A DNA stretch of 64,000 nucleotides, from the NCBI GenBank assembly GCA_938045275.1, contig CALIMV010000177.1, forward strand, positions 1-64,000. Reading direction: 5' to 3'. This DNA is from an uncultured Granulosicoccaceae bacterium (GTDB lineage: Bacteria; Pseudomonadota; Gammaproteobacteria; Granulosicoccales; Granulosicoccaceae). The notes beneath the pieces were generated by a model. It was not told the origin of the DNA. It searched no databases and saw nothing but the letters and a program-made list of their open reading frames with translations. A program made the position numbers and the translations under genes. Below are positions 29,946 to 38,381 of this stretch, piece by piece (the stretch's first letter is position 1; each line of letters starts with the position of its first letter).

Positions 29946-31895
29946 ATGCTTAAAACACGTATGCTTCATAAAAGCCATTTCACCACGGTATTACTGTCAT
30001 TGCTACTGTCTGTCGGGTGCGTCGTCAAAGGACCCACGCAGCCTGCCGACCCGTTTAATGGAAGGGTAACAGACAGCAAAGCGCTGAGACTGCTGAACAG
30101 CGGAAAACCGGAGGCTGCTGCCGATTATTACTCCACCCAGGCAAGTAAGGCTGCAACTACACAGGCTCGGGAGGAGTATCAATTAATTGCGGCGGAAATA
30201 TTGTTCGATCGCGGATTGCTTGATTCTGGACAAAATAAATTAGCCGAACTGCCACAACTGATGAGCTCACTCGAGCTACAACAACGACGCGACATTGTTT
30301 TTTCCAAAAGCCTGCTGTTCAGCGATCAACCAGAAGCTGCTGTTGCAGCACTTCCGAACCCAGCTGAAGTGGAGTCGGCTCTGGATAGAGCCCGTGTACA
30401 CGAAACCCGCGCACAATCGTTCAGTCGCCTGGACGACCCCGATAACGAGCTAATCGCCAGAATAGAGCTCGAAAAAGAACTGCACGATGAAAACATTATC
30501 GACAAAAACCACCGACAAATTTGGACAATGCTAACGACTCAGCCAGTCTCACGCCTGCGTACGCTCACCACTAATGTGCGCGGTGATACGTATCAGGGCT
30601 GGCTGGCATTGGCCATGCTTAACGCCGATGCGGCAAGCAACCCGAATCTGCGCTCGGAAAAACTGGATCAGTGGCGCGCATTGTTTACCCAACACCCCGC
30701 CAGAGATCGGTTTGTACCGCAAATTTATACCAGCACCGACCCATTCGATTTTACCGCGCCGTCGAACGGTACTATCAATAGCATAGCGGTACTGCTGCCG
30801 TTATCCGCCGAAGGATTGGGTCAGGTTGCCGGCTCCATTCGTGACGGCATTATAGCCGCACACCAATTTTCTTCAGATCAGTTTAATCCGCCTACTTTGC
30901 GATTCTATGATGTGGGTGAAAACCCGGGATACGTAAGAGCAGCCTACGAAAATGCGATAGCCGACGGCGCAGATGCGGTCATTGGCCCACTGCGAAAACA
31001 GGCTGTATCAGCCATTGTTACGCTGCGCGATGTTAACGTACCAACGGTTACGCTCAATACGGTTGACCCGTCACTGACGTACAGCGACAGCTCGGCAAAT
31101 ATAATTCAATTCGGTTTGGCTCCTGAAGATGAAGCAAGAGCGGCGGCATCACGCGCTATTGGTTTATCGCTGAAAAACGCTGTAGTCATTCAAGCCGATG
31201 ACTCGCGCGGCGATCGTGAGGCACGTGCTTTTCAAGACGCAATGTTTTCCTACGGAGGCGATGTTCTGCACGTTGCAGTTCTTCCAAAAGATGAGTACGA
31301 CTATTCCAAGCCAATAAAAGATGCGTTGCAAATAACACAAAGCGACGCGCGTTTTAAGCAGATATCCAATTTAGTCGGCGCCAAGTTATTTTTCGAGCCG
31401 AACATCCGACCGGATGTAGATGTGATCTTTTTGGCTGTGAGCTCCGAACAAGCTCGTTCAGTTCGACCTCAATTAGATTTCTTCCATGCCTCACAGGTAC
31501 CTCGCTTCGGAACCTCGCGCATAGCTGGCCCGGATGACGACATAAAGAAAAATCGCGATCTGAATTCAATCTACTATCCTGAAGCACCATGGGTGCTGCG
31601 TGAATCAATGCAAAACGACCCACTACGCAAACAAATACTGGAGAGCTTTCCTGGCGCCAGCGGAGCCTATGCCAAGTTGTACGCGCTCGGGGCCGACTCT
31701 TATAAAGTGGTCACCAATTTGAATGCACTTAGCAATGGTGAACGTCTCGAAGGCTTTACCGGCGATCTGGAATTTACTGGCACCGGCTACGTGCGTCGTC
31801 ATCTTGACTGGGCACAATATCAGGAAGGTATTTCGGTTGGCGTTAAAAGCATTGAGGCCGACACACTACCTGCGATTCAGTCCGGTGGAAGTTAA
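29946..31895 (+). CDS. lpoA: Penicillin-binding protein activator LpoA (outer-membrane lipoprotein)
   Basis: Outer-membrane lipoprotein that reaches through the periplasm and stimulates PBP1A. The lipobox LLLSVGC lies right after a short hydrophobic segment, an N-terminal TPR-like helical domain follows (about 30-240), and the C-terminal part has a periplasmic-binding-protein fold starting at IAVLLPLSAEGLGQVAGSIRDG, as in E. coli LpoA. An earlier in-frame start (29835) lies inside rsmI and lacks signal character; ATG 29946 or 29961 are both possible. Length about 650 residues. Its position between rsmI and yraN matches E. coli and Pseudomonas. Confidence 0.92.
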   Translation: MLKTRMLHKSHFTTVLLSLLLSVGCVVKGPTQPADPFNGRVTDSKALRLLNSGKPEAAADYYSTQASKAATTQAREEYQLIAAEILFDRGLLDSGQNKLAELPQLMSSLELQQRRDIVFSKSLLFSDQPEAAVAALPNPAEVESALDRARVHETRAQSFSRLDDPDNELIARIELEKELHDENIIDKNHRQIWTMLTTQPVSRLRTLTTNVRGDTYQGWLALAMLNADAASNPNLRSEKLDQWRALFTQHPARDRFVPQIYTSTDPFDFTAPSNGTINSIAVLLPLSAEGLGQVAGSIRDGIIAAHQFSSDQFNPPTLRFYDVGENPGYVRAAYENAIADGADAVIGPLRKQAVSAIVTLRDVNVPTVTLNTVDPSLTYSDSSANIIQFGLAPEDEARAAASRAIGLSLKNAVVIQADDSRGDREARAFQDAMFSYGGDVLHVAVLPKDEYDYSKPIKDALQITQSDARFKQISNLVGAKLFFEPNIRPDVDVIFLAVSSEQARSVRPQLDFFHASQVPRFGTSRIAGPDDDIKKNRDLNSIYYPEAPWVLRESMQNDPLRKQILESFPGASGAYAKLYALGADSYKVVTNLNALSNGERLEGFTGDLEFTGTGYVRRHLDWAQYQEGISVGVKSIEADTLPAIQSGGS

Positions 31896-31953
31896 GAAAA
31901 GACGGCCACAATTACGCTAATTTATTCTCTAAGCACACCGACATGGAGGTCAC

Positions 31954-32373
31954 GTGCGAAAAATACTTATCGGCAATGCCATAGAAACCCTTGCGTGCGC
32001 GTTCCTCGAAGGCAATGAGCTTGAGTGTGTGGAAAAAAATTTTTCCTGCAGGCTCGGGGAAATAGACCTGATTATGTTCGAAGCCTCCAGCGATACATTG
32101 GTGTTTGTAGAAGTACGCTTTCGCTCAAACGTAAACCACGGCAATGCAACTGAGAGCGTTGACTGGAAAAAACAACGAAAACTCCGACGTACGGTACTTT
32201 ATTATTTGCAAAAAAATGCTACTGCTCGTACGAACGCTCGCATCGATGTTATCGGCGTTAGTAAAATCGATACACGGGAGCAGAACATGACTTTTTCGGC
32301 ACAAAGCGTTTCACAGCACTACTTTGAAAACCATTTGCTCACATGGACTCAAAATGCCATAGAAGACGCTTGA
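31954..32373 (+). CDS. yraN: UPF0102 family endonuclease-like protein YraN
   Basis: Small protein with a restriction-endonuclease-like core: GEIDLIMFEASSDTLVFVEVRFR holds the acidic residues and the basic end expected at a metal site. Its cellular role is not established. It starts at a GTG preceded by GGAGGT. At 139 residues it is slightly longer than the usual 120-130. It follows lpoA by 58 bp and converges on sspB with only 18 bp between the stops. Confidence 0.9.
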   Translation: MRKILIGNAIETLACAFLEGNELECVEKNFSCRLGEIDLIMFEASSDTLVFVEVRFRSNVNHGNATESVDWKKQRKLRRTVLYYLQKNATARTNARIDVIGVSKIDTREQNMTFSAQSVSQHYFENHLLTWTQNAIEDA

Positions 32374-32391
32374 AAAACTGAAGGGTCTCGA

Positions 32392-32796
32392 CTATTTAAC
32401 TATTTTCAAATTTGGCCGTTTCACTTGACTCGGCGCTGATGGTTTGTCAGTGCTTTTACCTGGTTCTGGATCGGGTGGTGTCTCATCTTCCTGCTCACCA
32501 AACATCATGCCTTGACCGTTCTCGCGCGCGTAAATGGCCAGTACACTCGATACCGGCACATGCACATCCATTGCCGTTCCACTAAAGCGTGCGTTAAACG
32601 TAATCGCATCGTTGCCCAGTACCAGGGAATGGGTCGCTTCTGGACTGACATTCAAAATAATACGACCGTTTTCAACAAACGCGCGCGGCACTTCGACCGA
32701 CTCATGCGCCGTATCAACCAGCATATGCGGCGTTAGATTGTTATCAACAATCCACTCGTAAAGCGCTCGTACTAAATAGGGCCTGTTGGATATCAT
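32392..32796 (-). CDS. sspB: ClpXP protease adaptor SspB
   Basis: Delivers ssrA-tagged and some other substrates to ClpXP. The N-terminal fold segment MISNRPYLVRALYEWIVDNNL is typical. After an acidic, Pro-rich flexible linker the protein ends in RPNLKIVK, the ClpX-docking peptide seen in SspB proteins. Length 134 residues. Its ATG overlaps the sspA stop in a TAATG junction. Confidence 0.96.
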   Translation of the reverse strand: MISNRPYLVRALYEWIVDNNLTPHMLVDTAHESVEVPRAFVENGRIILNVSPEATHSLVLGNDAITFNARFSGTAMDVHVPVSSVLAIYARENGQGMMFGEQEDETPPDPEPGKSTDKPSAPSQVKRPNLKIVK

Positions 32797-33416
32797 TAAC
32801 CTAACTCTCGTTCCAGTTCAGTCAAACTCGACTGAAAACCAGTTCGTGCGAAAATGCGTTTGCAATATTCGTTAACCGGTGCTGCTGCCTCGGGCAGTAC
32901 AATGCCATAGTGATTCAATCGCCACAACAATGGGGCAAGCGTTGCATCCAACATGGAAAACTCTTCGCTTAGAAAATAGGGCAACACATCGAACACATCC
33001 GATGACGCGGTTAGCGACTCTGCCAATTGATGACGGGCCGCTTCAGCCGACTCACCACCTGCTTCAAGTGATGGTACAAAAGAGTACCAATCGGACTCAA
33101 TTCTATACAAAGCTAACCTGGTCCGCGCCCGTGATACCGGATCGACGGGCATAAATGGCGGATGTGGATAGCGTTCATCCAGATACTCTATGACAACACG
33201 CGCATCATACAATATCAAATCGCGATCAAGCAGGGTTGGCAAGCTATTATTCGGATTAAGCTGACCCAGCTCTTCCGGCTTGTTGTCCGGATCGCACGAC
33301 TCGATATCGGCTTTAATGCCCTTCTCGGACAACACCAGGCGCACACGGTGGCTATGTATGCATTCCGGGTCGGAAAACACTGTCAATACCGCGCGCCGAT
33401 TAGTGGGTGCTGTCAA
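32796..33416 (-). CDS. sspA: Stringent starvation protein A
   Basis: Glutathione-S-transferase-fold protein that binds RNA polymerase and affects stress and stationary-phase transcription. The thioredoxin-like start LTVFSDPECIHSHRVRLVL and the ILYDARVVIEYLDERYPHPP segment are typical; the catalytic residues of true GSTs are not expected. It begins at a TTG with GAGGT six bases upstream. Length 206 residues. It is co-transcribed with sspB; the bc1 genes lie just upstream on the same strand. Confidence 0.95.
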   Translation of the reverse strand: MTAPTNRRAVLTVFSDPECIHSHRVRLVLSEKGIKADIESCDPDNKPEELGQLNPNNSLPTLLDRDLILYDARVVIEYLDERYPHPPFMPVDPVSRARTRLALYRIESDWYSFVPSLEAGGESAEAARHQLAESLTASSDVFDVLPYFLSEEFSMLDATLAPLLWRLNHYGIVLPEAAAPVNEYCKRIFARTGFQSSLTELERELG

Positions 33417-33451
33417 AGGTTACCTCGAATTTTCTAGGTAGTACAAAAACT

Positions 33452-33480
33452 GCTGACCTGGCCGCTGACCTGGCCGCTGA
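33452..33480. repeat. Short tandem repeat, 12-base unit, 2.4 copies
   Basis: GCTGACCTGGCC occurs twice in tandem followed by GCTGA in the 98-bp gap between petC and sspA. Within the repeat GGCC-containing segments could pair weakly. No function is evident. Confidence 0.7.
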
Positions 33481-33514
33481 TTCAAGCCATGCCAGCGGAT
33501 TATTTGTACAATTT

Positions 33515-34312
33515 TTATACGACGTCCTTCCAATATTCTTTTTTCAAAAGATATGAAATAGCCGTTAGAACCAATAGAAATAGCATCACAAACATACCAA
33601 TTCGATGTCGAGTCTGCTTGATTGGGTCTGCCATGTAGGACATGAATGCCGTTATATCGGTAATCAGAGCATCATACTCTCGGGTAGACAAGGTACCTTC
33701 AGTGACTTGTTTAAATCCTGTAAACGTTTTGTCGTCACCTTCGCCCTCGTAAACCGGTTCCTGCCAGCCTTGCTGTTCCCACAGCACGTGCGGCATGGCT
33801 GCTCCGGGATACACGAGATTGTTCACACCCACACCACCGCGGCTGTCATCGCGATAAAAGCTTTTCAGATAAGTATAAATCCAGTCCTCACCACGCGAAC
33901 GTGCTGTTAAAGCAAGGTTCGGAGGTACAACACCAAACGCCTGGCGACCATAATCGTTTGACATGTTGTTGAACATTAACGAGCCGACTTTGGTTGTTTC
34001 TCCGGCTTTGTCGGTGGTGAATATCAGATTACCGGCGACATCATCTTCGGACAAACCAAGGTCGGTCGCCAGACGGCTGTAGCGCTGATAATCGGCGGTG
34101 TGGCAACCCATGCAATAGTTCACATAGGCTTTCGCACCACGTTGTAACGACTTTTTATTGGAAACATCGATTCGTGGCGTTTCCAGTGCAAAGCTGCCTC
34201 CGGCTGCATTGACTGGCATTGATACAGACAGCATCAGTGGTGCGGCAGCTATGGCCGCAACCGACAATATTTTGGCTGCGGACTTCACTTTATTGATTAT
34301 GGTACTCATCAT
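33515..34312 (-). CDS. petC: Ubiquinol--cytochrome c reductase, cytochrome c1
   Basis: Membrane-anchored periplasmic c-type cytochrome of the bc1 complex, passing electrons from the Rieske protein to a soluble cytochrome c. A signal peptide ends near MPVNAAGG. The heme site is CMGCH at 67-71, the axial methionine is probably in YPGAAMPHVLWE, and a C-terminal helix (RIGMFVMLFLLVLTAISYLL) anchors it. The 265-residue length is normal. It starts at ATGATG overlapping the petB stop. Confidence 0.97.
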   Translation of the reverse strand: MMSTIINKVKSAAKILSVAAIAAAPLMLSVSMPVNAAGGSFALETPRIDVSNKKSLQRGAKAYVNYCMGCHTADYQRYSRLATDLGLSEDDVAGNLIFTTDKAGETTKVGSLMFNNMSNDYGRQAFGVVPPNLALTARSRGEDWIYTYLKSFYRDDSRGGVGVNNLVYPGAAMPHVLWEQQGWQEPVYEGEGDDKTFTGFKQVTEGTLSTREYDALITDITAFMSYMADPIKQTRHRIGMFVMLFLLVLTAISYLLKKEYWKDVV

Positions 34313-35535
34313 GTCAGTCGCTCCGGCACCGGTTTGTTTTTCTCAGATTTACTCACCACGTACAAGCCAATAAAAAACCCGAAGTAAATGACCGCACATA
34401 TCCGAGAAATTAAAGTTCCAGCATCGGTCGGTGCCTGCATACCGAAATAACCCAGCACGATAAACGCTATGGCAAAAGAGAACAGCAGCACTTTGTACGC
34501 AAACGAACGGTAGCGTATTGAGCGAACCGGATTACGGTCAATCCAAGGCAAAAAGAACAACACCATGATTGCCGCGCCCATCGCCATGACCCCCATAAGT
34601 TTGTCAGGAACAGCACGAAGAATTGCGTAGAACGGCGTGAAATACCATACCGGTGCAATGTGCTCTGGCGTTTTTAATGGATCGGCCGGAACAAAATTGG
34701 CGTGTTCAAGAAAGTAACCACCCATTTCAGGTGCAAAAAATACAATAGCGAAAAACACCAAAAAGAACACACACGCACCGAACAGATCTTTGACCGTGTA
34801 GTACGGGTGGAACGGAATGCCGTCTCTGGGGATGCCCTCGGCGTTCTTGTTTGCTTTTATTTCAACACCGTCGGGGTTGTTTGAACCCACTTCATGCAAC
34901 GCAAGTATATGTGCCACAACCAGGCCAATGAGCACCAGAGGTACAGCGATAACATGCAGTGCAAAAAAGCGGTTGAGTGTTGCATCAGAAACGATGTAAT
35001 CACCTTTCAACCACAATGTGAGTGCATCTCCAATACCAAACGGTATCGCACCAAACAACGAGATAATAACCTGTGCACCCCAGTAACTCATTTGCCCCCA
35101 AGGTAGCAGGTACCCCATGAAAGCCTCGGCCATCAGAACAACATAGATAAGCATGCCGAATATCCACAGTAATTCACGTGGTTTTTTGTAAGAACCGTAC
35201 AACAGAGCACGAAACATGTGCAGATAAACCACGACAAAAAACAGTGATGCGCCGGTTGAATGCATATAACGAATAAGCCAACCGAAATTGACATCACGCA
35301 TTATGTATTCGACCGATTTAAACGCAAGCTCGCCATCGGGCTTGTAGTTCATGGTCAGAAAAATACCCGTCACAATCTGAATGATCAGCACCAATAACGA
35401 AAGAGCGCCGAAGTAGTACCAGAAGTTAAAGTTCTTTGGGGCGTAGTATTTGGTTATATGCGTTTCAAGTGCTTTGGTTACCGGCAGACGTTCGTCTATC
35501 CAGCCCATCAAGCCACCACCGCTACTTTTACTCAT
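34309..35535 (-). CDS. petB: Ubiquinol--cytochrome c reductase, cytochrome b
   Basis: Polytopic core of the bc1 complex, holding two b hemes and both quinone sites. Heme-ligand histidines sit in RYMHSTGASLFFVVVYLHMFR and in FALHVIAVPLVLIGLVVAHILALHE (split between helices B and D). The Qo-site signature PEW appears here as PEH in DPLKTPEHIAPVWYF. The 408-residue length includes eight or nine helices. It overlaps petA by four bases. Confidence 0.97.
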   Translation of the reverse strand: MSKSSGGGLMGWIDERLPVTKALETHITKYYAPKNFNFWYYFGALSLLVLIIQIVTGIFLTMNYKPDGELAFKSVEYIMRDVNFGWLIRYMHSTGASLFFVVVYLHMFRALLYGSYKKPRELLWIFGMLIYVVLMAEAFMGYLLPWGQMSYWGAQVIISLFGAIPFGIGDALTLWLKGDYIVSDATLNRFFALHVIAVPLVLIGLVVAHILALHEVGSNNPDGVEIKANKNAEGIPRDGIPFHPYYTVKDLFGACVFFLVFFAIVFFAPEMGGYFLEHANFVPADPLKTPEHIAPVWYFTPFYAILRAVPDKLMGVMAMGAAIMVLFFLPWIDRNPVRSIRYRSFAYKVLLFSFAIAFIVLGYFGMQAPTDAGTLISRICAVIYFGFFIGLYVVSKSEKNKPVPERLT

Positions 35536-36182
35536 GCTGCTACTCCGTCATCTTCGCCGATAATGATACGGTTATCGTCCAGATACATATACGGTGGAAC
35601 TTCCAGGTTGGTTGGAGCAGGAACGCCTGAGTAAACTCTACCTGCGTAGTCGAATTTTGATCCGTGACAAGGACAGAAGAACCCACCTTCCCAATCGCTG
35701 CCCAAATCGGATGCGGCAATATCAGGCCGGTATGTGGGAGAGCAGCCCAAGTGAGTGCAAATACCTATTACCACCAGGTACTCGTCTTTAATCGCGCGAC
35801 TTTCGTTTTGCGCGTATTCAGGCTGTTGCTCTTCGATTGAGTCGGGGTCAGCCAGCTGGCTGGCAACCGATGACAATGAACCCAGGGCTTGCTCGGTTCG
35901 GCGCACAATCCACACCGGTTTACCGCGCCATTCAACGGTCAGCAACTGACCAGGTGCAAGCTTGCTGATATCTGCTTCAACCGGTGCACCAGCCGCTTTG
36001 GCTCGTGCACTTGGCGACATGGATGCCAGCATAGACACACCCAGTGCCCCAGCGCCAAGACCGGCGGTGGTAGCCATACCACCCACTAACAACCGGCGTC
36101 GTTTCGGGTCTATTCCATCGTCCGATATGGAACTATCAACAGCGACCCGACGTGTGTCGGCCGCTTTTTTATTCGCACTCAT
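35532..36182 (-). CDS. petA: Ubiquinol--cytochrome c reductase, Rieske iron-sulfur subunit
   Basis: Carries the [2Fe-2S] cluster that takes electrons from ubiquinol. Cluster ligands are Cys142, His144, Cys170 and His173, in CTHLGC and CPCHG, with Cys147/Cys172 able to form the usual disulfide. The N-terminus has a twin-arginine-like RRRLLVGG followed by a membrane helix that stays as anchor. Length 216 residues. It is the first gene of the petABC operon, with GGAG before its ATG and a 136-bp upstream gap. Confidence 0.97.
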   Translation of the reverse strand: MSANKKAADTRRVAVDSSISDDGIDPKRRRLLVGGMATTAGLGAGALGVSMLASMSPSARAKAAGAPVEADISKLAPGQLLTVEWRGKPVWIVRRTEQALGSLSSVASQLADPDSIEEQQPEYAQNESRAIKDEYLVVIGICTHLGCSPTYRPDIAASDLGSDWEGGFFCPCHGSKFDYAGRVYSGVPAPTNLEVPPYMYLDDNRIIIGEDDGVAA

Positions 36183-36318
36183 GCGACAACTCCACTAAAT
36201 ACTAGAAATCGTTGGTCAGGTGTGTTCCATTACTTAAAATCACCCCGCCGATGCAACCCACAAGATTAACACACAAGCGGGCACAAACAGCCTTATCAGG
36301 GCAATTGTTGCGCCTCGA

Positions 36319-37077
36319 TCAAGCCGGATTGTCAACGTCAATGAACTGATGGGTTAACTGTAGTTGCCTGGATAATTGTTCACCAAGCGCCTGTACACCA
36401 AATCGTTCCGTCGCGTGATGGCCGGCGGCAATATACAACACCCCGTTTTCACGCGCTTCGTGAGTGGTTTGCTCACTGATTTCACCGCTGATATAGGCGT
36501 CAACACCCAATTCAGCCGCCTGACTGAGAAATCGCTGCGCACCGCCAGAACACCAGGCTACGCGCTCAATCGGTCGCTCGCTGCGCCCTACCGCCACTAC
36601 CGGTCGGCCTATTCGCTGTTCTACACCCTCAATAAACGCGCCATTTGCGTAAGACTGGCGCGCCCGACCATGAAAAAGCAGCCCATCCGTGCCGCCAGCC
36701 AAAACACGGCCATCCACCTGAAAGCCCAGTAGCTCGGCAAGCTGAGCATTGTTACCCAAAGTTGGGTGCACATCGAGCGGCAAATGGTAGGCCAGCAAGG
36801 AGATATCAGCCTCCAGCAAAGCGCGAATTCGCGCAAGCTTCATGCCTGTAAGCACCGGCGACTCACCGCTCCAGAAATAGCCGTGATGTACCAGAACAGC
36901 GTCGGCAGACGCCGCGATGGCCGCCTCCAGAAAGCGGGCGCTGGCCGTTACACCACTGACAATATGGTTAATTTGCGCGCGACCTTCGACCTGGAGTCCG
37001 TTTGGGCAATAGTCCTTGATACTGCCGATATCAAGTGTTCGGTTAATATACTCAACTACATCGTCACGCTGTGCCAT
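36319..37077 (-). CDS. Nif3-like dinuclear metal-centre protein (YbgI family)
   Basis: Widely conserved protein with a two-metal site; its reaction is not firmly known, although a GTP cyclohydrolase-like role has been suggested for the family. The metal-binding motifs VHHGYFWSGE and YHLPLDVHPTLGNN, and the C-terminal AGHHATERFG are present. The 252 residues are normal for the short (insert-free) form. Its ATG lies on a CATG shared with the likely start of the divergent protease gene. Confidence 0.93.
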   Translation of the reverse strand: MAQRDDVVEYINRTLDIGSIKDYCPNGLQVEGRAQINHIVSGVTASARFLEAAIAASADAVLVHHGYFWSGESPVLTGMKLARIRALLEADISLLAYHLPLDVHPTLGNNAQLAELLGFQVDGRVLAGGTDGLLFHGRARQSYANGAFIEGVEQRIGRPVVAVGRSERPIERVAWCSGGAQRFLSQAAELGVDAYISGEISEQTTHEARENGVLYIAAGHHATERFGVQALGEQLSRQLQLTHQFIDVDNPA

Positions 37078-38245
37078 GATCGCCTTTTTTGATGTTTACA
37101 CGCTAGCGGGGAAAAATAAACTGAACAAACTGCTCTTTATGTTGGCCTGTGTCATTGGTGGTGCGGCGCTGGGAATTGGGTTATACCGAACAGTTCCAGC
37201 CCTTAGCCCTGCCTTTCTATCCTTCGACGGTGCATCGCAAAACAGCCAGCAAACGCCCACCCGAATGCGCTTCTCAAAGCACTCTTATTACGATGGCATT
37301 ATGAAGGTAGCGCCTTCGGTTGTAAGCCTGTACTCAAGCGAAACCATTTATAAATCACCAGTGCAAAGTTTCCAGGGCAACGAACAAGAGCCTATTATCG
37401 CACCCAGAGAGAGGCGCAGCACCAGTCAAGGTTCTGGCGTTATTATCGATGCAAATGGTCTTGTGTTGACAAACTGGCACCTGATCCAGGATGCAGACGA
37501 GATCAACGTCGTACTGAGTAACGGTTCTCTGCATCAAGCCACCGTGATTGGCATGGACTCAGAAACTGACCTGGCGGTAGTGCGCATTGACGCAACCGGG
37601 CTTCCTGCTGTGAAAATTGAACCTAATATTGGCTTGCGCGTTGGCGATATTGTGCTGGCAATAGGCAATCCATTTGGCGTCGGACAAACCGTCACTCAGG
37701 GTATTGTCAGCGCCACCGCGCGGCGTGTGGCTGGCGCTAGTGCATGGCAGAATTTTGTTCAGGTCGATGCCGCCATTAATCCTGGAAATTCAGGTGGTGC
37801 GCTTATCAGCCCTGACGGTGAATTGCTCGGCATTAATACAGCTGCATTTTTACGCGACAATGGTGCCGAGGGCATCGGCTTTGCCATTCCGGCCGAGTTA
37901 CTCGTACACGTTGTTCCGCAGCTAATAGAGAAAAGTCGCGTTAGCCGAGGCTGGCTTGGCATAGGCGCCGACGATCTGCAAATGTTTCCCGGAATCAACC
38001 GACAGGTAGACAAAGGTGCGGTTATTACCGCTGTACTGGAAGCAAGCCCAGCCCATGTAAGCGGATTAAAGCCATACGATGTTGTCGTTGCTGCCGCCGA
38101 TCAACCCATTACCAATGCAACCGAATTGCTGTTATTGATTTCAGGTATGGCGCCTGGCACTGAGGTGCCACTGACCGTGCTGCGAAACAACCAATCGCTG
38201 GAAATATCCGCACAGTTGTTGGAACGACCCAATTTTGCCCAATAG
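37076..38245 (+). CDS. degS: Membrane-anchored HtrA-type serine protease (DegS/AlgW-like)
   Basis: Periplasmic site-1 protease that, in relatives, cuts the anti-sigma factor RseA/MucA when outer-membrane proteins misfold. One N-terminal membrane helix (LFMLACVIGGAALGIGLY) precedes the trypsin domain, with triad His135 (TNWHL), Asp165 (ETDLAVV) and Ser239 (NPGNSGGAL), and one PDZ domain after about 290 (GWLGIGADDLQMF...). A single PDZ and an uncleaved anchor fit DegS/AlgW rather than DegP. No ribosome site is seen; ATG 37076 or 37139 are both possible starts. It stands alone in its direction. Whether it is the sigma-E protease here is inferred. Confidence 0.9.
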   Translation: MIAFFDVYTLAGKNKLNKLLFMLACVIGGAALGIGLYRTVPALSPAFLSFDGASQNSQQTPTRMRFSKHSYYDGIMKVAPSVVSLYSSETIYKSPVQSFQGNEQEPIIAPRERRSTSQGSGVIIDANGLVLTNWHLIQDADEINVVLSNGSLHQATVIGMDSETDLAVVRIDATGLPAVKIEPNIGLRVGDIVLAIGNPFGVGQTVTQGIVSATARRVAGASAWQNFVQVDAAINPGNSGGALISPDGELLGINTAAFLRDNGAEGIGFAIPAELLVHVVPQLIEKSRVSRGWLGIGADDLQMFPGINRQVDKGAVITAVLEASPAHVSGLKPYDVVVAAADQPITNATELLLLISGMAPGTEVPLTVLRNNQSLEISAQLLERPNFAQ

Positions 38246-38381
38246 CCAAACTGGCTGACTTGCTGGCCCAACAAGCGCGCAAGAAAACAGCACGTTGGCT
38301 TGGACAACATGGGCCTTTTAACTCACTGCGGTAGGATGAGTTAATCTCGGTCGAACATTAGTCTGCCAGTTAGGCACGAAT
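38246..38381. other. Convergent spacer with weak hairpin
   Basis: Between the ends of the protease and metalloprotease genes. AACTCA (38320-38325) and TGAGTT (38337-38342) form a six-base stem with TTTT on its left side; it may help end transcription from either direction. Nothing else is recognised. Confidence 0.3.

Noticed and set aside
33452-33480. 12-base tandem repeat considered as an operator
   Set aside because: Only 2.4 copies, downstream of petC rather than upstream of a gene start; listed as a simple repeat.
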